From positions 1 through 52,054 of the forward strand of contig NZ_PJME01000059.1 in the NCBI RefSeq assembly GCF_002954775.1: a DNA stretch of 52,054 nt, read 5' to 3'. The position numbers were made by a program, and so were the translations under genes. This DNA is from Streptomyces geranii. GTDB taxonomy: Bacteria > Actinomycetota > Actinomycetes > Streptomycetales > Streptomycetaceae. Every line of letters begins with the position of its first letter. The first letter of the stretch is position 1. The notes beneath the pieces are model-generated. The model made no database searches. It was given only the letters and a program-made list of their open reading frames with translations, and had not been told where the DNA came from. Of this stretch, positions 16,677 through 24,300 are shown piece by piece.

Positions 16677-17462
16677 GTGTCTCTTAGTCGTCGACAAGTC
16701 GCCTCCGCCGCTCTTGCCGCAGTTCCGATGGCCGCTCCCTCCTTTGGGAGATCCCGGCCCGTGCGCACCCTCTACATAGCCGGGGATTCCACCGCCGCCC
16801 AGAAATTCGCCGATGCCGCTCCCGAGACCGGGTGGGGAATGGCGCTTCCCTTCTTTCTCGGGAAGGGGCTGAAGGTCGCCAATCACGCGGTGAACGGGCG
16901 TAGTTCCAAGAGTTTCTTCGACGAAGGGCGGCTGGACGCCATTCTCGACGTCATCTCGCCCGGTGACTTCCTGCTCATCCAGTTCGGGCACAACGACGAG
17001 AAAAGCGCCGATCCCGTCCGCTACACCGAGCCCTGGACGACGTACCAGGACTATCTGCGGCTGTACATCGACGGTGCGCGGGCCCGTGGGGCGCGGCCGG
17101 TGCTGGCCACCTCCGTCGAGCGGAGAAAGTTCGACTCGGGCGGCAACGCGGTGCCGACCCACGGCGACTACCCGGCGGCGATGCGTGCGCTCGCCGAGGA
17201 GGAGCGCGTGGCGTTGCTCGACATTCAGGCCGAGTCGATCGCGCTGTGGCAGGAGTTGGGGGTCGAGGAGACGAAGAAGTACTTCAACTGGACAGCGACA
17301 GAGCAGGACAACACGCACTTCAATCCGCCGGGTGCCATCGCGTTGGCCCGGCTCGTCGCCGCCGGGCTGGTGCGGCGGCGGGTGCTGGCGCACCGGGACG
17401 TGCGCCGCCTCGACGACGTGATCCCGGAGTCCTGGATCACCTGGCCTCCCGCCGCCGCGTAG
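16677..17462 (+). CDS. Secreted SGNH esterase, rhamnogalacturonan acetylesterase-like (CE12)
   Basis: 261 residues. The SGNH catalytic pieces are all visible: S38 in A-G-D-S-T-A, Gly/Asn in the N-G-R-S-S block, F-G-H-N-D, and D211/H214 in D-N-T-H-F-N. This pattern matches CE12 rhamnogalacturonan/pectin acetylesterases, which remove acetyl groups that block lyases. The N-terminus S-R-R-Q-V-A-S-A-A-L-A is a twin-arginine-type signal. The GTG at 16677 is chosen because GAAAGG lies 9 bases upstream; an earlier in-frame start would run through the hairpin repeat. Confidence 0.88.
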   Translation: MSLSRRQVASAALAAVPMAAPSFGRSRPVRTLYIAGDSTAAQKFADAAPETGWGMALPFFLGKGLKVANHAVNGRSSKSFFDEGRLDAILDVISPGDFLLIQFGHNDEKSADPVRYTEPWTTYQDYLRLYIDGARARGARPVLATSVERRKFDSGGNAVPTHGDYPAAMRALAEEERVALLDIQAESIALWQELGVEETKKYFNWTATEQDNTHFNPPGAIALARLVAAGLVRRRVLAHRDVRRLDDVIPESWITWPPAAA

Positions 17463-17512
17463 TCCATTTCCCCCAACCTCCCCGTCACTTCCTCCAAAAG
17501 GAGAGCCGCACC

Positions 17513-18835
17513 ATGAACGCTCGTGCATGTCATGATCATGCCATCGTGAAGGCCGCCGTCCTGCTCGGCTGCACCGCCCTCGTCCTCACCGTCACCGGCC
17601 CCGTCGCCCAGGCCGCCGCACCGCAGGCCCGTGACCTCGGCCGGCAGACCCTCGCCGCCGGTGACGGCTGGGGCTCCGACGCCGGTGGTACGACCGGCGG
17701 TTCGGCCGCCGACGCCGAGCACGTCTACACCGTCACCACCTGGGCGGAGTTCAAGGCAGCGCTGAAGGCCGGCGGCAGCGCGCCGAAGATCATCAAGGTC
17801 AAGGGCATGATCGACGCCGTGTCCGAGGGCTGCGAGGCCTTCGTCACCGGCGGGTACGACCTCCAGCAGTATTTGAAGGACTACGACCCGGCCGTCTGGG
17901 GCAACGACAAGGTCGCCAGCGGCCCGCAGGAGGACGCGCGGGTCGCCTCCGCCGCCAAGCAGGACTCGGAGATCAAGGCCAACATCCCGAGCAACACCAC
18001 CATCGTCGGCGTCGGCAAGAACTCCGGCATCCTCGGCGGCAGCCTCCAGATCAAGGCCGTCTCCAACGTCATCCTGCGCAACCTCACCATCGAGGCCCCC
18101 CTCGACTGCTTCCCGAAGTGGGACCCGACCGACGACAACAACACCGGCAACTGGAACTCCGAGTACGACGCCGTGGTCGTCTACGGCACCGACCACGTCT
18201 GGATCGACCACAACACCCTCACCGACGGCCGCTACCCCGACAGTGAGCGCCCGAGCTACTTCGGCAAGGTCTTCCAGCAGCACGACGGCCTCACGGACAT
18301 CGTGCGCGGCGCCAACTACGTGACCGTGTCCTGGAATTCCTTCAAGGACCACGACAAGAACATGCTGATCGGCAACAGCGACAGCACCGCGACCACCGAC
18401 GCGGGCAAGCTCAAAGTCACCATGCACCACAACGAGTTCGACGGAATCCTGCAGCGCTCCCCGCGCGTCCGCTTCGGACAGGTCGACGTCTACAACAACA
18501 ACTACGTGGTGGCCGAGGAACAGGCCTCCGACTACTACCTCTTCGGCGTCGGCATCTCCTCCCAGCTGTACGCCAGCGACAACGCCATCTCGCTGCCGGC
18601 CGGCGCCAAGGTCGGCAAGGTCCTGAAGAAGTGGAACGAGTCCCCGCTCACCGCCGAGAACAACTACGTCAACGGCAGGCGGACCGACCTGATCGCCGTC
18701 CACAACACCGAGATCCCCGCCGAGACCCTCCAGTCGGGCGCCGGCTGGACCCCCACCCTCCGGACGAAGGTCGACTCACCGCGAGCCGTGCCGTACATCG
18801 TCAGCCGGGGTGCGGGCGCGGGCAAGGTCTGCTGA
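17513..18835 (+). CDS. Secreted pectate lyase, PL1 family (second stand-alone copy)
   Basis: 440 residues. The signal peptide covers about 1-34 (V-A-Q-A-A-A), and mature protein begins near A-P-Q-A-R-D-L. The PL1 beta-helix shows T-I-V-G-V-G-K-N-S, N-V-I-L-R-N-L-T-I, H-V-W-I-D-H-N, Y-V-T-V-S-W-N-S-F-K-D-H-D-K and S-P-R-V-R-F-G. It is clearly homologous along its length to the PL1 gene at 8216, sharing the inserted lysine/glutamine-rich loop, so the two are paralogues. It has the best ribosome binding site of the island (AAAAGGAGAG), suggesting high expression. Confidence 0.94.
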   Translation: MNARACHDHAIVKAAVLLGCTALVLTVTGPVAQAAAPQARDLGRQTLAAGDGWGSDAGGTTGGSAADAEHVYTVTTWAEFKAALKAGGSAPKIIKVKGMIDAVSEGCEAFVTGGYDLQQYLKDYDPAVWGNDKVASGPQEDARVASAAKQDSEIKANIPSNTTIVGVGKNSGILGGSLQIKAVSNVILRNLTIEAPLDCFPKWDPTDDNNTGNWNSEYDAVVVYGTDHVWIDHNTLTDGRYPDSERPSYFGKVFQQHDGLTDIVRGANYVTVSWNSFKDHDKNMLIGNSDSTATTDAGKLKVTMHHNEFDGILQRSPRVRFGQVDVYNNNYVVAEEQASDYYLFGVGISSQLYASDNAISLPAGAKVGKVLKKWNESPLTAENNYVNGRRTDLIAVHNTEIPAETLQSGAGWTPTLRTKVDSPRAVPYIVSRGAGAGKVC

Positions 18836-18837
18836 CC

Positions 18838-19959
18838 ATGGCCGGACTCCAAGTCCCCTTGAGCAGAAGGTCGTTCGTCGTCGCGAGCACCGGGGCCGCA
18901 CTGGCCCTGGGGCTCGCGACCCCCGCCCGCGCGGCCGGCCGCACCCGCTTCGGCCGCTACGGCTCCCCGTCCCGCCGCCTCAACGCCCAGACCCTGTACG
19001 TCGACCCGTCCGGCACCGGCGACTTCACCACCGTCCAGGCCGCCGTAACGGCCGCGAGCGGCACCGGATTCACGCTGGTCATCGCCCCCGGCGTCTACCG
19101 CGAGACCGTCGCCGTCGACTCCACCCGTACGGAACTGACCTGGATCGGCGCCTCGGAGAACCCGCGCGATGTCGTCATCGTCTACGACAACGCGGCCGGT
19201 ACGCCGAAACCCGGCGGCGGTACTTACGGCACCACCGGCTCCGCCACCACCCTCGTCCAGGGCGCCGGTTTCACGGCCCGCTGGATCACCTTCGCCAACG
19301 ACTGGCTGCGCGCCGACCACCCGGGGGTCGCTGGGACCCAGGCCGTCGCCATCAAGGTGCAGGGTGACCGGTCCGCGTTCCACCACTGCCGGTTCCTCGG
19401 CCACCAGGACACCCTGTACGCCGACTCGTTGAGCCGGGAGGCGTACGCCCGCCAGTACTTCGCGCACTGCTACGCCGAAGGAGACGTCGACTTCGTCTTC
19501 GGCCGGGCCACCGCCGTGTACGACCACTGCCACTTCCGCACCCTGAACCGCGCCGACCTCACCGGCGCCCCCTACGGCTTCGTCCTCGCCCCCTCCACCG
19601 TCGGCGCCAACCCCCGTGGCTACCTGGTCACCAACAGCCGCATCACCAGCGAATCCCCGGACGCCTACTACAAGTTGGCCCGCCCCTGGGTGCCCAGCTC
19701 GGACACCACCGCCCGCCCGATGCTCACCGTCCGCAACACCCACCTCGGCCCCGGCATCGACGCGGTCGCGCCCTACACCAACATGTCGGACACCTACCCC
19801 TGGCAGAGCCAGCGCTTCGCCGAGTACCGCAACACGGGCCCGGGCGCGGTGATCTCGGTACCGGAGAACCGACCTCAACTCACCTCCACAGAAGCCCAGT
19901 CGGCGACCCGCGAGGCATACCTGGGCGACTGGACCCCCTGGCAGGGGCGGTGGTGCTGA
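18838..19959 (+). CDS. Secreted pectinesterase (CE8), Tat-type signal
   Basis: 373 residues. The twin-arginine signal S-R-R-S-F-V-V-A-S leads into a hydrophobic core ending T-P-A-R-A-A. The beta-helix CE8 domain carries D191 (G-H-Q-D-T-L-Y) and D218 (G-D-V-D-F-V-F-G-R), then L-A-R-P-W. It removes methyl esters from homogalacturonan, preparing it for the pectate lyases. The start lies 2 nt after the PL1 stop and its own stop is 1 nt before the next CE8 gene, so three genes are tightly coupled. Confidence 0.93.
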   Translation: MAGLQVPLSRRSFVVASTGAALALGLATPARAAGRTRFGRYGSPSRRLNAQTLYVDPSGTGDFTTVQAAVTAASGTGFTLVIAPGVYRETVAVDSTRTELTWIGASENPRDVVIVYDNAAGTPKPGGGTYGTTGSATTLVQGAGFTARWITFANDWLRADHPGVAGTQAVAIKVQGDRSAFHHCRFLGHQDTLYADSLSREAYARQYFAHCYAEGDVDFVFGRATAVYDHCHFRTLNRADLTGAPYGFVLAPSTVGANPRGYLVTNSRITSESPDAYYKLARPWVPSSDTTARPMLTVRNTHLGPGIDAVAPYTNMSDTYPWQSQRFAEYRNTGPGAVISVPENRPQLTSTEAQSATREAYLGDWTPWQGRWC

Positions 19960-19960
19960 G

Positions 19961-21004
19961 ATGCGCCGACGCACGCTGCTCACCGGGTTCGCCGGTGGAC
20001 TGATCGCCAGCGGTACGGCTCCCGCGTTCGCCTCCGCCGCCCGCCGGGTCCTGCACGTCCGCCCAGGCGGGTCCGTCCAGGCCGCCGTGGACGAGGCGGT
20101 GGCGAGGGGCGGCGCGGGCTGGACGATCGTCGTGCACCCGGGCACATACCGCGAGGTCGTCAACATCCCCGCCCAGGCAGCGGAGTTGACGATCCGCGGC
20201 GCCACCCGCGACCCGCGCGACACCGTCATCGTCTACGACAACGCCAACGGCACCCAGAAACCCGACGGTTCGGGCACCTACGGCACCGCCGGCTCCGCCA
20301 CCTTCACCTCGGCGGCGCCCGGCCTGACCGTACGCGACCTGACCCTCGCCAACGACTGGCTGCGCGCGGACCACCCCGAGATCACGGGAACGCAGGCCGT
20401 CGCCGCCTATGTCACCGGCGACCGTTCGGAGTTCACCCGCGTCCGGCTGCTCGCCCACCAGGACACCCTGTTCGCGGACACGACGGCGCTGACCGCCTTC
20501 GACCGGCACTACTACCGCGACTGCTACATCGAGGGCGACGTCGACTTCGTCTTCGGGCGGGCACGTGCCGTCTTCGAGCGCTGTCACTTCCACACCCTCG
20601 ACCGTGACGTCGCATTCAAGCCCGAGGGCATGGTCTTCGCACCCGCCACGGCCCGCGCCAACCCGTACGGCTTCCTCGCCGTGCACGGGCGGGTCACCTC
20701 GGGCGCGGAGGACGGCGCGTACAAGATCGCGCGGCCCTGGGTGCCGTCGTACGAGACAACCGCCTGGCCCTCGCTGGTCGTTCGGGAGACGCGGCTCGGC
20801 CCGGGCATCGACGCCGTGACCCCGTACACCAACATGCGGGACGCCTATCCCTGGCAGACCATGCGCTTTTGGGAGTACGGCAACTCCGGTCCGGGCGCGG
20901 TGATCTCGGTGCCGGAGAACCGGCCGCAGCTCACCGAGGCGGAGGCCGGGGAGCATACGCGGCGGACGTATCTCGGGGACTGGTGCCCGTATGGCCGGGC
21001 CTGA
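19961..21004 (+). CDS. Secreted pectinesterase (CE8), tandem paralogue
   Basis: 347 residues with a short basic signal (R-R-R-T-L-L-T-G-F-A-G-G) ending S-A-A. Catalytic aspartates are D168 (A-H-Q-D-T-L-F) and D195 (G-D-V-D-F-V-F-G-R), and the I-A-R-P-W block is present. It shares long stretches with the previous CE8, such as N-D-W-L-R-A-D-H-P and G-A-V-I-S-V-P-E-N-R-P-Q-L, so the pair arose by tandem duplication. The histidine-to-alanine change before the HQD block may alter specificity. Its last 14 bases overlap the next gene. Confidence 0.93.
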   Translation: MRRRTLLTGFAGGLIASGTAPAFASAARRVLHVRPGGSVQAAVDEAVARGGAGWTIVVHPGTYREVVNIPAQAAELTIRGATRDPRDTVIVYDNANGTQKPDGSGTYGTAGSATFTSAAPGLTVRDLTLANDWLRADHPEITGTQAVAAYVTGDRSEFTRVRLLAHQDTLFADTTALTAFDRHYYRDCYIEGDVDFVFGRARAVFERCHFHTLDRDVAFKPEGMVFAPATARANPYGFLAVHGRVTSGAEDGAYKIARPWVPSYETTAWPSLVVRETRLGPGIDAVTPYTNMRDAYPWQTMRFWEYGNSGPGAVISVPENRPQLTEAEAGEHTRRTYLGDWCPYGRA

Positions 21005-22178
21005 TCCGGCGGTGGGGCGGCGGGCGTTCGTGTTGGGGGCGGGGGCGGCTCTGGTCAACGGGGGTGTCGCCCAACCCACACACGCGGCACCTGACTTGGC
21101 GGCGGCTGCGGCCGTCGTCGACGGGCCCCTGCCCGGCTTCCACCCCGCGCTCAAGGACGAGTTGGACTTCCCGCTCGCCTGGGGCCGCTCCGGCGTCCGG
21201 GACTTCCGGGCCTGGCGGCGGATCGCCCGCGCCAAGGTCGAGGAGACGCTCCTCGTCGAGCCGGACGGGGCCGGGACGCCGTACGACCCGGAGTTCGGCG
21301 AACGTGCCGAAGCCACCGGCTACACACGGGAGTTGGTGACGCTCGCCCTCACCAGGTACGAGCCCGTGCGCGGTGCCCTGCTCACTCCGCACGGCCCCGG
21401 GCCCTTCCCCGCCGTACTGCTCCTCCATGACCACGGGGCCAAGTTCGACATCGGGAAGGAGAAGCTCGTCCGGCCCTGGTACGACGACGCCCGGCTCGCC
21501 TCCGCACAGGGCTGGGCGGACCGGTACTTCAGCGGACGGTTCGTCGGTGACGAGCTGGCCCGGCGCGGCTATGTCGTACTTGCCCTGGACGCGCTCGGCT
21601 GGGGCGACCGGGGTCCACTCGCCTACGACCAACAGCAGGCCCTCGCAAGCAACTTCTACAACCTCGGCTCCTCCCTCGCCGGACTCATGGCCCGCGAGGA
21701 CGTCCGCGCCGCCCGCTTCCTCGCCGGGCTCGACCGGGTGGACCGGCGGCGGGTCGCGGCCGTCGGGTTCTCCATGGGCGCCTTCCGCGCCTGGCAGACC
21801 GCCGCGCTGAGCGACGACATCGCCGCCGCGGCCAGCGTCGGCTGGATGACGGGGCTGAAGGAAATGATGGTCCCCGGCAACAACACCCTGCGCGGACAGT
21901 CCAGTTACTACATGCTCCACCCCGGACTCACCCGCCACCTCGACTTCCCCGACGTGGCGAGCATCGCCGCACCCAGGCCGATGCTCTTCTTCCACGGCGC
22001 CCTGGATCCGCTGTTCCCGGCGGAGGGCGTACGCGTGGCCCACGAGAAGCTGCGCGCCGTCTGGCGCTCACGCCGCGCCGGGGAGCGGCTGCACACCAGG
22101 ATCTGGCCGGACCTCGGCCATGTGTTCACCGCACCCATGCAGGACGAAGTCCTCACATGGCTCGACGACGTTCTGTAA
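20991..22178 (+). CDS. Secreted alpha/beta hydrolase, putative pectin-associated esterase
   Basis: 395 residues. The N-terminus G-R-R-A-F-V-L-G-A-G-A-A-L is a Tat-like signal ending T-H-A-A. The catalytic triad can be placed: nucleophile S261 (G-F-S-M-G), acid D339 (G-A-L-D-P-L-F) and base H377 (L-G-H-V-F), with an oxyanion-side L-L-L-H-D-H-G. It resembles the large dienelactone-hydrolase/acetylxylan-esterase-like group found in plant-wall loci, not lipases. Overlapping the CE8 gene by 14 bp, it probably removes acetyl, feruloyl or another ester from pectin; I cannot name the bond cleaved. Confidence 0.8.
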   Translation: MAGPDPAVGRRAFVLGAGAALVNGGVAQPTHAAPDLAAAAAVVDGPLPGFHPALKDELDFPLAWGRSGVRDFRAWRRIARAKVEETLLVEPDGAGTPYDPEFGERAEATGYTRELVTLALTRYEPVRGALLTPHGPGPFPAVLLLHDHGAKFDIGKEKLVRPWYDDARLASAQGWADRYFSGRFVGDELARRGYVVLALDALGWGDRGPLAYDQQQALASNFYNLGSSLAGLMAREDVRAARFLAGLDRVDRRRVAAVGFSMGAFRAWQTAALSDDIAAAASVGWMTGLKEMMVPGNNTLRGQSSYYMLHPGLTRHLDFPDVASIAAPRPMLFFHGALDPLFPAEGVRVAHEKLRAVWRSRRAGERLHTRIWPDLGHVFTAPMQDEVLTWLDDVL

Positions 22179-22212
22179 CTCCCGCAACTCCCGCTACTTC
22201 CGTAACTCCCGC
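22177..22212. repeat. Four tandem 9-bp repeats before the first PL9 gene
   Basis: AACTCCCGC, AACTCCCGC, TACTTCCGT and AACTCCCGC are head to tail. The first copy overlaps the TAA stop of the hydrolase. The array fills half of the 72-bp gap before the PL9 start at 22251, whose ribosome binding site is GAAAGGA. Confidence 0.88.
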
Positions 22213-22250
22213 TCGATCAATCCCCGTTACGACGAAAGGACCCGCACGTC

Positions 22251-23375
22251 ATGCGTCGTATCACCCGTCTCAAGAGTTCCCTCACCGCGCTCGCCGTCAC
22301 CACCGCCGGTGTCGGTCTCGCGGTCCTCCCCACCCCCGCCCAGGCCGCGACCGTGGTCGTCTCCACCTCAGCCCAGCTGAGCAGTGCCATCTCCGGCGCC
22401 ACCGCAGGGACCGTCATCCAGGTGCGCGCCGGGACCTACTACCCGACGGCCACCCTCCAGTCGACGGCCAACGGCACCTCCGCCAGCCGGATCTACCTCC
22501 AGCCGTACGGCTCGGAGACCGTGAAGATCGACGGGTCGAACCTGCCGGACGGCGACTGGATCTTCAAGCTGACCGCCGACTACTGGACCGTCTCTAACAT
22601 CACCTTCCAGAACTCCCCGGACAGCGCGGTCGTCTGCCAGTCCTGCGCCTCCACGGTCTGGAGCAACATCAAGACCATCAACGGCGGCGACTCCGGCTTC
22701 ACCCTCACCGGCGACAGCACCACCAACAACACGGTCAAGAACCTTGACTCGTACGGCCATTACGACCCCGCAAACCACGGCGAAAACGCCGACGGCATCG
22801 CCGTGAAGTACGGGTCGGGCACCGGCAACCTCATCACCGGCGCCCGCCTCTACAACAACTCGGATGACGGGCTGGACTTCTGGTCCTTCTCCTCGCCCGT
22901 CACCGTCGAGCACACCTGGGCGATGGGCAACGGCAAGAACCGCTGGTCCGACTCCGCGTTCGCGGGCGACGGCAACGGCTACAAGCTGGGCGGCGACGGA
23001 GAGACCGTGGCCCACGTCATCAACAACTCGGCGGCCTGGGACAACGCGGGCAACGGCTTCACCGAGAACAGCAACAAGGGCGCCATCGTCATCAACCGCA
23101 CCACCGCCTACGCCAACGCCAAGTGGGGCTACTACTTCGCCACCGGCGCGGCCAAACTCGGCAAGAACCTCGCCGTCAGCAACAGTTCGGGGTCGGTCAG
23201 CAAGGGCTCGTCGGTCGCCTCGTCCGGCAACAACTGGGACTCGGGGATATCGACCCCGTCCTTCGTGTCCACGAACGCGTCGACCACCTACAACTCCCGC
23301 GCCACGGACGGCACCCTGCCCGCCACGACGTTCCTGACGACGGGCAGCACCACGATCGGCTCGACCATGAACTGA
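22251..23375 (+). CDS. Secreted pectate lyase, PL9 family
   Basis: 374 residues. A classical signal peptide covers about 1-32 (T-P-A-Q-A-A). The parallel beta-helix contains G-T-V-I-Q-V-R-A-G-T-Y-Y, A-D-G-I-A-V-K-Y-G-S-G-T-G-N, Y-N-N-S-D-D-G-L-D-F-W and D-G-N-G-Y-K-L-G-G. This Asp/Lys-rich calcium region is diagnostic of PL9 lyases, which cut polygalacturonate by a lysine-based mechanism different from PL1. A close paralogue lies at 26784; both end I-G-S-T-M-N. It is probably read from the upstream operon or from a start within the 9-bp repeat gap. Confidence 0.92.
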   Translation: MRRITRLKSSLTALAVTTAGVGLAVLPTPAQAATVVVSTSAQLSSAISGATAGTVIQVRAGTYYPTATLQSTANGTSASRIYLQPYGSETVKIDGSNLPDGDWIFKLTADYWTVSNITFQNSPDSAVVCQSCASTVWSNIKTINGGDSGFTLTGDSTTNNTVKNLDSYGHYDPANHGENADGIAVKYGSGTGNLITGARLYNNSDDGLDFWSFSSPVTVEHTWAMGNGKNRWSDSAFAGDGNGYKLGGDGETVAHVINNSAAWDNAGNGFTENSNKGAIVINRTTAYANAKWGYYFATGAAKLGKNLAVSNSSGSVSKGSSVASSGNNWDSGISTPSFVSTNASTTYNSRATDGTLPATTFLTTGSTTIGSTMN

Positions 23376-23413
23376 GCCCACCCCCGCTCCACGCCGCTGC
23401 TCCGTTCTGAGGG

Positions 23414-23468
23414 CGCGAGGCCAAGTTTGTCTGAGGGTTTGGTATCAATCAGGCAAACGGGCCTCGCG
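23414..23468. promoter_or_regulatory. Long interrupted inverted repeat between PL9 and HAD genes
   Basis: CGCGAGGCC (23414-23422) plus GTTTG (23425-23429) pair with CAAAC (23454-23458) plus GGCCTCGCG (23460-23468). That gives about 14 paired bases around a 24-nt loop containing gggtttggtatcaatc. It could terminate PL9 transcription or serve as a leader structure for the phosphatase gene 30 bp downstream. Confidence 0.6.
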
Positions 23469-23498
23469 TTCCGAGGGTGACGCGCGTAGAAACCTGTC

Positions 23499-24296
23499 AT
23501 GCATAAGCCACTCCGTTTCGCGACGCTCACCGTCGCCTGTGCCGTCGCCGGTGCCGCCCTGTACGGCACCGGCGCGGCCACCGCCGGCCAGTCCACGGCC
23601 AACTCCACCCACGAGCCCCACAACATCGGGCTCCTGGTCCAGGAGATCGACACCTACTACGGCACCACGCTCGACAGCGCCGGTGTCTACCAGGCCTCCG
23701 CCACCAGCCCGTACGCCAAGGACCTGGCGCGGATCGAGGCCGGGGCGAAGAAGGACATCGACAAGGCGGCCCGCAAGGCGCTGCACAAGGGCAAGAAGCC
23801 CGCGGTCGTCTTCGACATCGACGACACGCTGCTGCTCTCCCTCGACTACGAGAAGAAGACCAACTACACGTACAACTCGGCTACTTGGGCCGAGTACGTG
23901 GCGAAGGCCGACCGCCCGGCCGTGTTCGGCACGCCCGCGCTGGTCGCCTACGCCAAGTCCAAGGGCGTCGAGGTGTTCTACAACTCCGGTCTGAAGGAGT
24001 CGCAGCGCGCGGCGGCCGTCGCGAACCTGAAGAAGGTCGGCGCCGACATCAACCTCGACGCCGACCACATGTTCCTCAAGGACGCGGCCAACCCGCCCGC
24101 CTACCTGAGCGGTTGTGCCACGGCCGCCGCCTGGACCTGCACGACGGTTCAGTACAAGTCCGGCACCCGCAAGCACATCGAGAAGGACCTCGGGTACGAC
24201 ATCGTCGCCAACTTCGGCGACCAGTACTCGGACCTCGACGGCGGCTACGCCGACAAGACGTACAAGATCCCGAACCCGACGTACTTCGTGAGCTGA
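23499..24296 (+). CDS. Secreted HAD-family (class B/IIIB) acid phosphatase
   Basis: 265 residues. A signal peptide is seen at about 1-30. The HAD motif I is D106-I-D108-D-T in V-V-F-D-I-D-D-T. Motif II is in F-Y-N-S-G, a lysine follows in the M-F-L-K block, and motif IV is G-D-Q-Y-S-D-L. This layout is that of secreted HAD subfamily IIIB acid phosphatases, which release phosphate from organic esters outside the cell. It stands at the end of the plus-strand run and converges on the GH43 gene with only 4 bp between stops. Its link to pectin use is by position only. No good Shine-Dalgarno is seen before the ATG. Confidence 0.87.
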   Translation: MHKPLRFATLTVACAVAGAALYGTGAATAGQSTANSTHEPHNIGLLVQEIDTYYGTTLDSAGVYQASATSPYAKDLARIEAGAKKDIDKAARKALHKGKKPAVVFDIDDTLLLSLDYEKKTNYTYNSATWAEYVAKADRPAVFGTPALVAYAKSKGVEVFYNSGLKESQRAAAVANLKKVGADINLDADHMFLKDAANPPAYLSGCATAAAWTCTTVQYKSGTRKHIEKDLGYDIVANFGDQYSDLDGGYADKTYKIPNPTYFVS

Positions 24297-24300
24297 GCGA

